From Bacteriovoracaceae bacterium (GTDB taxonomy: Bacteria > Bdellovibrionota > Bacteriovoracia > Bacteriovoracales > Bacteriovoracaceae), in NCBI GenBank assembly GCA_018649885.1, contig JABIHA010000122.1, positions 1 to 64,000 of the forward strand: a stretch of 64,000 nucleotides of DNA, in the 5' to 3' direction. Made by a program: the position numbers and the translations under genes. Positions 37,601 to 46,151 of the stretch are shown piece after piece. Within the stretch, counting starts at the first letter, position 1. The number at the start of each line of letters is the position of its first letter. The notes beneath the pieces are model-generated. The model saw only the letters and a list, made by a program, of their open reading frames with translations, made no database searches and was not told the origin of the DNA.

Positions 37601-38212
37601 CTCAGGAATTCCATTTTCTTGAATTTCTAAATAAAAATCATCACCGTAAATATCGCTAAGTTTTTTAATTGCTGATACAGCGCGATCATCTTGATCGTTA
37701 AAGAAATTATATCCCACCTCGCCTTTCAAACAGGCAGTAGTACAAATTATTCCCTCTGAGTACTCTTTTAACAATTCAACATCTGCTCGGGGCTTATAAT
37801 AAAATCCTTCAAGGTAGGCCTTTGAGATCAACTTACATAGATTTTGATAACCAGTTATATTTTTACAAAGCAAAATAAGGTGGTGAATCTGATGCCTACT
37901 TTCTTGTTCATCTTGGCCTGAGATTACCTTTCTTTTATTGGGGGCAATGCGATCAAATCTTGAGCCCGGTGTAAAATAAATTTCCGAGCCAAGGATTGGT
38001 TTGATTCCATTTTTTTTGCAATTTTTGTAAAAATCGATGGCACCAAACATATTTCCATGATCAGTTTGAGCAATTGCTGGAACTCCCAACTCTTTAGCTC
38101 TTTCCATCAAATCTTTTATACGAATCGCTCCATCAAGGAGTGAATACTGAGTATGTAAATGTAGGTGAACAAAAGAATCCTTGTGGGTATCTAATAGTGT
38201 TGTGTCTGTCAT
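34607..38212 (-). CDS. dnaE: DNA polymerase III alpha subunit
   Basis: This is the replicative polymerase. The start was placed at ATG 38212 because GAGGA lies seven bases upstream; the frame extends eight codons further to 38236. The PHP domain is at about residues 14-50 (FVHLHLHTQYSLLDG, TDHGNMFG). The polymerase motifs are GPGRGSGAGSLVAY (about 399) and the catalytic PDFDVDFCQDRR (about 439). Helix-hairpin-helix and OB-fold domains follow, consistent with a full-length DnaE of about 1200 residues. It is the first gene of a unit that continues into two envelope proteins. Confidence 0.97.
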   Translation of the reverse strand: MTDTTLLDTHKDSFVHLHLHTQYSLLDGAIRIKDLMERAKELGVPAIAQTDHGNMFGAIDFYKNCKKNGIKPILGSEIYFTPGSRFDRIAPNKRKVISGQDEQESRHQIHHLILLCKNITGYQNLCKLISKAYLEGFYYKPRADVELLKEYSEGIICTTACLKGEVGYNFFNDQDDRAVSAIKKLSDIYGDDFYLEIQENGIPEQAIVNKKVISFAKENSLNLVATNDCHYLTKEDAAAQEVLLCIQTGKTLSDENRMKLSTSEFYYKTPEEMRESFKHVPEACDNTLRIADKCDVEFKWTDDAGNMNYLLPDFKIDTGETTAQFFERQSSEGLLERFKGPHFTKLVASENWESELKPVYFDRLKLEVDMIVKMGFEGYFLIVSDFIKWAMENKIPVGPGRGSGAGSLVAYSLNITNINPIPYNLLFERFINPERISMPDFDVDFCQDRRPEVIQYVIEKYGEDKVAQIITFGKLQAKAVLRDVSRVYSLPYSEADMLAKLVPDELGISLGEAIEKEPKLRELEEKDPKIRQILKISLRLEGLLRHASIHAAGVIITDEPLVNYCPLFKGREGEQVVQFDKDFSEEIGLVKFDFLGLKTLTVVDNAAKFIRRDEVPDFDIEAIDLEDRNVYDMITDGNTTGVFQLESSGMKDLCKRIGPDNIEDITAINALYRPGPLGSGMVDDFIEIKHGRKKMAFPFPDLEPVLKDTYGIVVYQEQVMNIARIVGGYSLGQADILRRAMGKKKKDVMDEHREIFSNGALERGFDVDKARDLFDLMAKFAEYGFNKSHAVAYAYIAYQTAFLKRYYPGPFFASLLSTEMSNTDKVTIYINDAKDNGLLILPPDINESLWLFNVIEKINIRFGMGAVKNVGEAAVQEIINNRAEHGPYKGLIDLCERINLKMVNKRVLESLIKVGVFDSCEKLNRRTLLEHLELIIAYAAKRQEEKALGQFNLFASVGVQSSSAADDLNIIESADFDEKEMLTHEKQLMGIYVSGHPLNKYGDIMKQMSSMPITGVHQLDGHDKRDLVLTGLITEVKKILTKKGDKMAFAMLEDLESKIECIIFPRTFLEFEAMLETDEPVIISGNVNLAEDPKKFFPNKIQFLKDEAEERVSAVRIQLDVERLHEYSLPKLKQLLLSYRGSVPAHIILENCDARARLPLGEEFLVNPTPQMAAKINELLQDNSVKFVIDGRIEDMAGVTQ

Positions 38213-38430
38213 TTTCTGGTCCTCGCGATCCGCCATTCTAACCTAATCGCTTTCCCAAGTTAAGGCTAAGTGCTCACAACTTATGCCTTTAGCCGTAATT
38301 AAGTAGCTAGCTCATGCCGCATCACCTCTTCGCAAATCTCAATATATTGAAACAAATTGCGAGCACTTGAAGAGCGCTCAGAAGTAAAAATTACAATATG
38401 CAAAAAAAATATTTCATGAATTGCATTTTG

Positions 38431-38444
38431 CTGATGTAGGTCAA
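38431..38444. promoter_or_regulatory. FNR/CRP-family operator-like site
   Basis: CTGATGTAGGTCAA fits the FNR/DNR-type half-site arrangement TTGATNNNNGTCAA with one substitution in the first position. It lies roughly 40 bases upstream of the start of a molybdopterin oxidoreductase gene, where an oxygen- or NO-responsive FNR-family activator would be expected to bind. Confidence 0.6.
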
Positions 38445-38481
38445 ACTTTTTTGCAGCTTGATGCATTACAATATCGCACAT

Positions 38482-40698
38482 ATGAAAGATGAATACGGCC
38501 CATGCAGTGAGAAAAAATTTAAGTTAGATCGCAGGAAATTTGTTCAACTTTCGGCCCTTGGCACGGGGTCCCTATTTTTTAACTCAAATGCTGATGGACT
38601 TGAATCAGCATTTCAAACTCTCCCCTCAGATACGGAAACGATCTCAACTTGCAATCAATGCTATTTGGGTTGTGGAATTATCGCCACTTTAAGAGCAGGA
38701 AAAGTTGTTCAGCTCAGAGGGAATCCTAGCTCGCCGACTAATCGTGGAAAAATTTGTCCCAAGGCGCACGCAGGAGTTTTCAAACTTTATCATCCCGAGA
38801 GAGTCCTTACTCCCATGAAAAGAGTTGGAAAAAGGGGTGAAGGAAAGTTTGTCGCCGTTAGCTGGGAGCACGCGCTAGATTTGATCTCAACTAATTTGAA
38901 AAAAAGTATTGAAGCCTATGGTGGAAAAAGTTTGGCCCTCATGCACAACATAGATAATGCCAGGCCTGATATATACAAAAGGTTTCTCTACTCCCTGGGC
39001 TCTCCTAATTTTTTTGATCACCCGGGATCTGCCGGATTCCATATCGGTGGAGGAATTGCTGCCGGAAAAATAACTTTTACACCTCACTATCAAAAAGCTG
39101 AAAATATTCTAATTGTTGGGGCCAACCCACTCGCCTGTAAAGAATTGTGCTGGTCGGCCAGGGAACTGATGAAGGCAAAGCATAGAGGGGCGACCATTAT
39201 TACCGTTGATCCAAGAATGACGGAAACGGCAATGCACTCGAGCAGGGGAATGTGGGTTCCCATAAAACCGGGTACTGATGGAATATTTCTAGCGGGACTT
39301 TGTAGACACCTTATTGAAACAAATAAGTACGATCATAAATTTGTTGAGCTTCATACTTTTGGTTTTAAAAAATTTAGAGAGCATGTCGCTATTTATACGC
39401 TGGACCAAGTTTGCCAAAAAACGGATATACCCAAAGAGCAATTTTTGAGTGTGGCAAAGGCGATAGCAAAGGGAAAAACGGCCATTGATGGTTTTTCCGG
39501 AATTTCTTTTCAAGCAGATGCAAGCTACACCGGACATATGAAAACGGCCCTTTCAGCACTACTTGGATGTATTGATAGTGAAGGAGGAGTTCTCCCACTT
39601 CCTATTCCAAGAATTGAATTTAAAGATGTGGCGCCTAGTGTTTCTATGCCAATGACTGAGAGAATTGATCGTGGAAATTTTGGAAAATTACCACTTCCAT
39701 TTTTACCACCAGAGAAAAATTTGAGCTTTATTGGAATTGGCCAAAACCTTCCAAAGCATATTTTAAGTGAAAAACCTTACCCCCTAAAATCGCTTATCAT
39801 TAGTTATACAAATCCCGTTTATTCATACCCCGATACCGTTGGTTTTAAAAAGGCCTTAGAAAAATTGGACCTAGTGGTTACAATTGATGCCTTTGTTTCA
39901 GATACAAGTATGTACGCTGATATTATTCTTCCAGGGGCCACCTATCTTGAAGAATATGATTTCAATGACCATTTTCCGCCTTTTCGTGGTGTTGTCATGA
40001 GAAAGCCAGTTGTAAGGCCAAGAGGTCAATCACTTGGAGGCCAAGATATTATAATTAAGCTGGCAAAAAAAATGGGACTTGGAAAACAATTCCCGTTTAA
40101 AGATTATCGCGATTTCTTAGAAAAACAGACCAAAGATTCACCCATTGATTTTAAAAAATTAGAGAAATTTGGCTTTGTGGATACCCAGTACCGTGTAGGC
40201 GAGACACTGGAAAAGGGATTTACAACACCCTCTGGAAGAATTGAGCTCTATAGTAGTGTTTTAGCTTTTTCAAAAACACCACCACTAAAAGTTTTTGATG
40301 CATGGGAAGAGACAAAAGATCCAGCTTATCCATTTTATCTAATATCCTATCGCTTGCCCTATCACGCCAATAATAAGACTGCTAGTAATGCTTATCTTGA
40401 TGCAATTAGTGGTGAAAATCAATTATGGATCAATACCCAAACAGCTAAGAAAATGAATTTACAAACAGGTATGATAGTCAAAATCACCTCAGAAACGGGA
40501 TCCCTAGAAGTCCCCATTTTTGTAACACAAGGAATTCACCCTCAGACCATGGCCTTAAGTCATCATTTTGGTCACAAGGCCTATTCAAAAATTTGCAGAG
40601 GAAAAGGAGCCAGGTTTAATGATGTGGGCTCAGATAAATTCGACCCCATTGGTTTCGGAATGAGTTTTAACACCCGAATCAAAGTGGAAAAAATATGA
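38482..40698 (+). CDS. Tat-exported molybdopterin oxidoreductase, catalytic subunit
   Basis: The product is about 738 residues from the ATG at 38482; the frame opens at 38458 and no ribosome site decides between them. A twin-arginine signal is present (LDRRKFVQLSALGTGSLFF). A 4Fe-4S site has the CxxCxxxC...C spacing (Cys 57, 60, 64 and 92), followed by the molybdopterin-binding domains (VGANPLACKELCWSARELM, TVDPRMTETA, VKPGTDG-like VPIKPGTDGIFLAGL). It belongs to the PsrA/PhsA/TtrA-type group of the DMSO reductase family. At the position where these enzymes have the molybdenum-ligating Cys, I read GSAGFHIGG, without Cys or Sec. The two following genes supply the electron route. The substrate is unknown. 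Confidence 0.85.
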   Translation: MKDEYGPCSEKKFKLDRRKFVQLSALGTGSLFFNSNADGLESAFQTLPSDTETISTCNQCYLGCGIIATLRAGKVVQLRGNPSSPTNRGKICPKAHAGVFKLYHPERVLTPMKRVGKRGEGKFVAVSWEHALDLISTNLKKSIEAYGGKSLALMHNIDNARPDIYKRFLYSLGSPNFFDHPGSAGFHIGGGIAAGKITFTPHYQKAENILIVGANPLACKELCWSARELMKAKHRGATIITVDPRMTETAMHSSRGMWVPIKPGTDGIFLAGLCRHLIETNKYDHKFVELHTFGFKKFREHVAIYTLDQVCQKTDIPKEQFLSVAKAIAKGKTAIDGFSGISFQADASYTGHMKTALSALLGCIDSEGGVLPLPIPRIEFKDVAPSVSMPMTERIDRGNFGKLPLPFLPPEKNLSFIGIGQNLPKHILSEKPYPLKSLIISYTNPVYSYPDTVGFKKALEKLDLVVTIDAFVSDTSMYADIILPGATYLEEYDFNDHFPPFRGVVMRKPVVRPRGQSLGGQDIIIKLAKKMGLGKQFPFKDYRDFLEKQTKDSPIDFKKLEKFGFVDTQYRVGETLEKGFTTPSGRIELYSSVLAFSKTPPLKVFDAWEETKDPAYPFYLISYRLPYHANNKTASNAYLDAISGENQLWINTQTAKKMNLQTGMIVKITSETGSLEVPIFVTQGIHPQTMALSHHFGHKAYSKICRGKGARFNDVGSDKFDPIGFGMSFNTRIKVEKI

Positions 40699-41684
40699 CC
40701 TCTCAGCTCTCTTTTTACAAGCATGATCAGATCAGCTTCTTCAAGTGCTCGCTTATTTGTATTGCCTTAGAGTTGGCAGCACAATACCTCAGACTTCCAA
40801 TATACCCAGGTTGGGTCCCCCTCATTTTTTGGGCAAAAGGAAAAATTGAATTTAAGAGTTTTGAGTCATCAATACTTATTTATACTTTTGGGGTAGCAGC
40901 ACTTACATTTTACTTTCAGGGAATAAATTCATTAGACTACACGCTTAGTTTTACCAGTTTTTCATTAATTTTATTTTTCTCCAAAATTAGAAGACTCGGA
41001 ACAGTATATTCTCTTTTAATACTGACTACCATTTGGTGTTTATTCTCAATTCTTCTTTCTAGTTTCCCTACCGGCTCCATCGGTCTTGAAGTCTTTTTCA
41101 CTGCCGTTTTCACTAGGGTTTTAAAAAGTGAATATATAGGTGCAGTGCTATCGAGACTCTTTTTGATAGCATTAACTTACGCACTAATAAAAATAGCCAG
41201 CGTGATAAAGAGAAAGCTAAGTGGTGGCAAGAAAACGCAGGCCCTTGTACTGGGAGCCGTATTATTAATGTGTAGCTGCCAAAAACAATCAAGCTCCATT
41301 GTAAATAGATTTTCGCCAGCTAGGGACACCAATTCGGAGCAAGTCATTTCTTTTTTTAATGATGAACAAGAAGAAAAAGAAGAACATATCGTTATTGATG
41401 AAGATATTAGAAATAGAGAAACTTGTGTGGGATGCCACGCTGAAAAAGTCAAAAAATCTAAACTACCTAAGAATAAGAAAAACTTTCATGAAATACACTT
41501 TGCCTATGAAAAGATCGATAAAGATTGCACCTTTTGCCATGAAAGTGCAGGTCTTATTGGATTTCCTGCTCTTCTAGGAAAAGGGGATAGGCGTACTCAG
41601 TACAATCAAAAGTGTATTAGTTGTCATAGTAAAAAAATTAGTGGTGGTAAAAAAAGACTTAGCTGGCAAAAGAGGTATTGGTGA
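40695..41684 (+). CDS. Membrane protein fused to a triheme c-type cytochrome domain
   Basis: The 329-residue product overlaps the molybdoenzyme stop by four bases. Residues about 15-170 form five or six membrane segments without a family I recognise. After a charged loop comes a further hydrophobic stretch ending in a lipobox-like LLMCSC (about 186-195), then a soluble C-terminal domain with three heme c motifs: CVGCH (244-248), CTFCH (278-282) and CISCH (307-311). It may replace the usual NrfD/PsrC-type membrane anchor and pass quinol electrons to the periplasmic enzyme. No frameshift is visible, so it reads as a real fusion. Confidence 0.75.
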   Translation: MTSQLSFYKHDQISFFKCSLICIALELAAQYLRLPIYPGWVPLIFWAKGKIEFKSFESSILIYTFGVAALTFYFQGINSLDYTLSFTSFSLILFFSKIRRLGTVYSLLILTTIWCLFSILLSSFPTGSIGLEVFFTAVFTRVLKSEYIGAVLSRLFLIALTYALIKIASVIKRKLSGGKKTQALVLGAVLLMCSCQKQSSSIVNRFSPARDTNSEQVISFFNDEQEEKEEHIVIDEDIRNRETCVGCHAEKVKKSKLPKNKKNFHEIHFAYEKIDKDCTFCHESAGLIGFPALLGKGDRRTQYNQKCISCHSKKISGGKKRLSWQKRYW

Positions 41685-42235
41685 AAGAGCAAGTTGGCTT
41701 TCTTATTGATGTAAATAAATGTGTGGGATGCCATTCGTGTCGTGTGGCCTGTCAATTTTATAATGACACTGGGCCTGCGGTAAATTTCAGACAAGTGACA
41801 ACCCACCAAAAGGGCCAATTTCCAGACGTAATCCAACATACATTATCGCTTGCCTGCAATCACTGCCATGAACCAGCTTGCATTAAGGTATGTCCCGTAG
41901 AGGCCATTACCAAAAGAAAAAAAGATGGCATTGTTTTTATCGATCCAAAATCTTGTATTGGATGCTTTAGATGTGTTCCCGCTTGTCCATTTGGCGCCCC
42001 AAGAAAAGACTTAGAAAAAAAGATAGCGACAAAGTGTCATTTTTGTATGGACCGACAAGATAGAGGTCTTGAACCGGCCTGTGTTTCAACTTGCTTGGGA
42101 GGGGCCCTCCAGTTCGGTACTTATAAAGAAAGAAAGAATATGGCAGCCGGTAGAGAGCTTGTTCGCCAAATTGAGGGCTTTTCTGATCCCCAGCTAACGA
42201 ACCCTTCTACACGCTTTATCAAACCTTCAAACTAA
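41681..42235 (+). CDS. Four-cluster ferredoxin-type electron transfer subunit (PsrB/DmsB-like)
   Basis: GTG at 41681 has AGAGG about five bases upstream and overlaps the preceding stop. The product is about 184 residues with four cysteine groups for 4Fe-4S clusters: CVGCHSCRVACQ, CNHCHEPACIKVCP, CIGCFRCVPACPFGAPR, and CHFCMDRQ...CVSTC. This is the standard B subunit that links a molybdopterin A subunit to a membrane partner. No signal peptide is present; it would be exported with the Tat-bearing A subunit. It completes the three-gene module and converges with the RCC1-like gene. Confidence 0.9.
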   Translation: MKEQVGFLIDVNKCVGCHSCRVACQFYNDTGPAVNFRQVTTHQKGQFPDVIQHTLSLACNHCHEPACIKVCPVEAITKRKKDGIVFIDPKSCIGCFRCVPACPFGAPRKDLEKKIATKCHFCMDRQDRGLEPACVSTCLGGALQFGTYKERKNMAAGRELVRQIEGFSDPQLTNPSTRFIKPSN

Positions 42236-43947
42236 AGCTCAAGCTTCGGAACCGAGAGAACTCCAGAACGAGAACTTCCCCAACACTTGATACTCTTGCC
42301 ATCAATACCGCAGGCAAAGTAGCCACCAAGTGAGAATCCTCTAAAATCGGTAAATGCAGGAAAGCTGTGAGTTTTATACCCAGTGTAGCCCCAGCATTTA
42401 AACTTCTTACCATCCTGAGCACAACTATAAATGCTTCCTGTCCCTATATTGACAGGATTAGATAAGCTTGGAGGTGTGGTCTTTTTGTAAGAAGTGTCTC
42501 CCCAACAAGTAACTCCCGCTGAATGAAGTGCACAGGCATGAGAGTAGCCTGCCTGGATTTTTTTCACTCCTTTCATAATGGGAACATTGAGCTGCTTGTA
42601 ATAGTTATTTCCCCAACACTTCACATTCTCCTGGTCAAGAGCACAAGTAAAATTTCCGCCAGCAGTAACTTCTTTCACGGGAAGTTTTAGTTTGGGCTGA
42701 GAGCTTACTTGTTTATTGTAGTCGTAGCCCCAACATTTTAATTGTCCATTTTTTTGAATGGCACATGTGTGATAGGAATTAGAAGTTCCAAGCTTAATTG
42801 GCTCGACTAGAGTTGGAACATTGAGCTGCCTATAAGAATTATTTCCCCAGCACTTGACACCTTTTTTATCAAGAGCACATGTATGAGATTGCCCTGCTGC
42901 AAGTTGAACGGGGGCCTCTAGCACGGGCATCGAGCTTTGCATTGCCCGTCCCCAACACTTCACGCCTTTTTTTGTAATGGCACAAGCGTGCTCTATTCCA
43001 GTGGCAAGAATATTTTCAGGCGGAACCTTGATCCTGTCGACTTTGACTTTCATAGAAGGAGATATAGTGGCAAATCTAATTTGTGAGCTCAAATCGAGTT
43101 CTTTATGAGCATTTAACCCATGGCAATTGAGACCATCCGAGTCTGAGAAAGCACACATGTGAAAATCAGAGGCCCTAAGCATTGTTGGATCTTTGTAGTC
43201 AAACAGACCAGGCAAAACCTTTGTCTCTCCCCAACACTTCATACTGGTCTCTCCCCAAAATGAGAGCAGATCAATAGCACAAGTAAAATCCTTTCCACTT
43301 TGGATAGTTAGAGGATGTTTGAGCACGGGAGCAATAGTTCTACTCCCGGCCCTTGTTCCAAAGCAAAAGGCGACTCTTTCATCTTTTGCGGTCTCATCGA
43401 TTACACAAGTAAAATCCTTTCCCGTTGAAACCATCACTGGATTAATAAGGGATTTTGGCACATCACTCTTGTCGTAAGTATTATCACCCCAGCATTTCAG
43501 CTGTCTTTTGCCAGCACTTACTTGATCAATGACACAAGCGTGATTTTGACCAATATCAATTTGTATAGGCTTAATAGTTCCCGGAGGAGTTAAAAGTGAT
43601 AGTGGGCCTTTGCCTTTACAAAAAAGGTCTGGTCCTTCACTCCAACAAACCACATCTCTTCCAGACTTAAGAACACCTAGACGGTAAATACTCTTGTTCA
43701 AATTGACAGAGCCCATACATTGAAGCTTTCTGGAATTAGCAGCGCATAGATGCTTTCTTCCCAGAGATAACTTTGTTGGATTAGAGATGCTAGGAATCGA
43801 AATTGCCCTTCCCATACAAGATATTTTATTTGTTCCTGAGACCTCTACAATGGCGCAGGTTCTGTTAACCGCCAGCTCCATTTGCATCAGAGTTTCTGAA
43901 AAAAGTTGAGTAGAAAATAATAGGGACAACAAAGCAAAAACTTGCAC
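42232..43947 (-). CDS. Secreted RCC1-like repeat protein (paralogue 2)
   Basis: GTG at 43947 is preferred: GGAGG lies six bases upstream, and the product then begins with a signal peptide (MQVFALLSLLFSTQLFS). The open frame extends to 44013 without a ribosome site. Eleven repeats with the CAL..KGVKCWGNN pattern match paralogue 1 one-to-one, including degenerate repeats (CFG, CHG) at the same places. It is a paralogue from gene duplication. Its 3' end overlaps the ferredoxin gene by four bases. Confidence 0.8.
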   Translation of the reverse strand: MQVFALLSLLFSTQLFSETLMQMELAVNRTCAIVEVSGTNKISCMGRAISIPSISNPTKLSLGRKHLCAANSRKLQCMGSVNLNKSIYRLGVLKSGRDVVCWSEGPDLFCKGKGPLSLLTPPGTIKPIQIDIGQNHACVIDQVSAGKRQLKCWGDNTYDKSDVPKSLINPVMVSTGKDFTCVIDETAKDERVAFCFGTRAGSRTIAPVLKHPLTIQSGKDFTCAIDLLSFWGETSMKCWGETKVLPGLFDYKDPTMLRASDFHMCAFSDSDGLNCHGLNAHKELDLSSQIRFATISPSMKVKVDRIKVPPENILATGIEHACAITKKGVKCWGRAMQSSMPVLEAPVQLAAGQSHTCALDKKGVKCWGNNSYRQLNVPTLVEPIKLGTSNSYHTCAIQKNGQLKCWGYDYNKQVSSQPKLKLPVKEVTAGGNFTCALDQENVKCWGNNYYKQLNVPIMKGVKKIQAGYSHACALHSAGVTCWGDTSYKKTTPPSLSNPVNIGTGSIYSCAQDGKKFKCWGYTGYKTHSFPAFTDFRGFSLGGYFACGIDGKSIKCWGSSRSGVLSVPKLEL

Positions 43948-44126
43948 GAGATTCCTCCAATCCATAAGGAAATATTTGATTTCAGAAAATTGTAATTCAA
44001 AAATAGGCTGCACTCAAATGACATCCTATGACATCTTGGCTGCGAAGTGGCATTGCCATTGCAATAGTAATCTAGAAGTTGAGGACTCCTCATCTGTACT
44101 AGGGGCCAACCGGAAGGAATTCTGTC

Positions 44127-46142
44127 ATGGCCAAACAATTTTTATGGATTTTCCCAGTGTCACTTTTACTCCTATGTGCCTCATGTGGTGGCGATAGTGA
44201 TAAAAATGAATATGAGGAATCGGGTCAATACTCCCAAGGAAGTGCAACCTTAAGCACTTTATTTGATGTTGCTGGAGCTCGCGCCGTCTTAAGTGTGGGA
44301 GGCAGCAGTGCTGGCAGCGACGATATAATAAAAATCTATTCAAGCGGAGGCCACCGCTCAATTTTTCGAAATATTCATCATAGATGGGACCTGCGAATTG
44401 CTGCCCTTGAGGTTGGTCCCGACGGCTCTCTATATATAGGACTCAATTGGGGCGTTTGGATTGTCGATGATTTATCGCCCAACCGTTCAGGAGAAATTCC
44501 TGACTTTTCCGCTTCGCCTGCAGGTCAAAGCGTTGCCCTTTTTAGAATAAGGCCAAATGGGCAAACGGAAGTAGTTGACCCTGACATTTCTGGTATTCGA
44601 AAAGACAATGGCAGCGAGATGACAAATTATTCACCCATCCAGTTTGATCGGCTAGGTAATGTTTATTATCTTGGACAGTCTGGCGGAACAAATGTTCTAA
44701 AAATGAAAACTCCATCAGGAGGAATTCAGCAAATCGGCAATGCCAGAATGAATATTCGAGATTACCGCGTTTCAAAAGAAGGTAGAGTTGTCTTCCATGG
44801 CAATAATGAAGATGATTGGAATTCTGAATGGCTCAGGATTTATAACCCGGACTCAAGTGTAACAAATGTATATTATAGAAATGGTTCTGGATGGTTAAGA
44901 TCCTATTACATAGATCACAGTGGCAATATCATCTTAGTAGGAGAAGCTCTCACTATGGGAAGTGAGCTCACTGGAGCTAGAAAGTACAACGGTATAATAA
45001 AGGCCAGTGTTGATGGAGTAGGAAAAGTTTATGCAATAGATGTGCTCTATAGTGATTACTCCGCAAATATTAATCCAGATAATTTAATTGAAAATTTGCT
45101 GTGGGGTTTTTGGAATAATAACCATCAACTCAATTTTTTCAAAAAAAATACTTATGGAGGTATTTTAGATCCTCTTCAGCTTGATGATGACATGACAAAT
45201 CGTGGCATCTCAGAATTTATTAAATCAATTTACTATAATAGTGACTCCCTACTTCCTGGATTAGATGAAGTTGATTTCTCGCTCCTAGCATCAAGTCGTT
45301 TGCCTAGGGCCATAAAAAAAGAATGGTTTAGTGAACTACTAAATTCACTTGATGATAAATCTGACATACATTTTCTTCTGGAGAACTACTCGCTTGAGCT
45401 AGACTACTATAGGTATTCCCACGATTACGGGTCGAGTACTGATATTGGGCGTAGGGTAGCATCAATTTTTAGAAAGCTTGAATTCCTTGGTTTGATTTCA
45501 CTTGATCCTGATAGTCCTAGTGAGGATATCCACAATATTGAAACAATAAGTTCTATTAGTGAAGTACTCAGAGAGTTGGTATTTTCATTGGTACCTGAAG
45601 ATGCTGTTTCGCTCTATGAATGGAGAAAAGACAATGGCCTGAACGGAGTCCGTTTTTCATGGGCCAAACAATTAATCTCATCAGAGAATGGATCAATGTA
45701 TGCAGTGATGGGTATGGACCAGTGGGGCGCTGGAGAAGGACAAGGCGATCGACTATATCAAATTCTTGGTGCTAGTGGTGTACTTGAACTTAAGGCCTTT
45801 ACCAGTGGGCCTGATTATTCCACTATAAAAGCAGCTAAGTTTGCAGATAAAAGGATGATTTATATTTCCACAATCTTGGGAACCAGTAAAATTCTTTCAC
45901 AAGACTTAGATGATCACGAAAGCCTACCTTTAAACTTAACAAATGGAAGAGGTGATATTGAAATTTTTGATTTTGCCTTTAGAAAAGATCAGGTTTCTCA
46001 AAAATTGATCTATGATGTATATGATTTAAGTAATAACACCTCTTACTTTGTAGAACAAAACTATGTCACTCGTGAAATTTACCAGCAAAATGCATTACAA
46101 AATATTAGCGTGTCAGGAGTATTAAGCTTTGAAGCAAATTAG
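44127..46142 (+). CDS. Lipoprotein of unknown function
   Basis: ATG at 44127 has GGAAGGA eight bases upstream. The 671-residue product starts with a lipoprotein signal (LLLLCASC-GGDSDKNE). The mature part up to about residue 300 has repeated strands of a beta-propeller kind (GPDGSLYIGLNWGVWIVDDL, DRLGNVYYLGQSGG, DHSGNIILVG), and again near residues 510-610. The middle 150 residues are helical and acidic. It is probably a periplasmic or outer-membrane propeller protein, but no family is assigned. It is divergent from RCC1-like paralogue 2. Confidence 0.7.
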   Translation: MAKQFLWIFPVSLLLLCASCGGDSDKNEYEESGQYSQGSATLSTLFDVAGARAVLSVGGSSAGSDDIIKIYSSGGHRSIFRNIHHRWDLRIAALEVGPDGSLYIGLNWGVWIVDDLSPNRSGEIPDFSASPAGQSVALFRIRPNGQTEVVDPDISGIRKDNGSEMTNYSPIQFDRLGNVYYLGQSGGTNVLKMKTPSGGIQQIGNARMNIRDYRVSKEGRVVFHGNNEDDWNSEWLRIYNPDSSVTNVYYRNGSGWLRSYYIDHSGNIILVGEALTMGSELTGARKYNGIIKASVDGVGKVYAIDVLYSDYSANINPDNLIENLLWGFWNNNHQLNFFKKNTYGGILDPLQLDDDMTNRGISEFIKSIYYNSDSLLPGLDEVDFSLLASSRLPRAIKKEWFSELLNSLDDKSDIHFLLENYSLELDYYRYSHDYGSSTDIGRRVASIFRKLEFLGLISLDPDSPSEDIHNIETISSISEVLRELVFSLVPEDAVSLYEWRKDNGLNGVRFSWAKQLISSENGSMYAVMGMDQWGAGEGQGDRLYQILGASGVLELKAFTSGPDYSTIKAAKFADKRMIYISTILGTSKILSQDLDDHESLPLNLTNGRGDIEIFDFAFRKDQVSQKLIYDVYDLSNNTSYFVEQNYVTREIYQQNALQNISVSGVLSFEAN

Positions 46143-46151
46143 GCTGGAATT

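Noticed and set aside
38299..38481. 60-codon minus-strand frame between dnaE and the molybdoenzyme
   Set aside because: The residues look fairly protein-like, but it covers the FNR-like box and the start of the opposite gene and has no ribosome site. Left out for lack of support.
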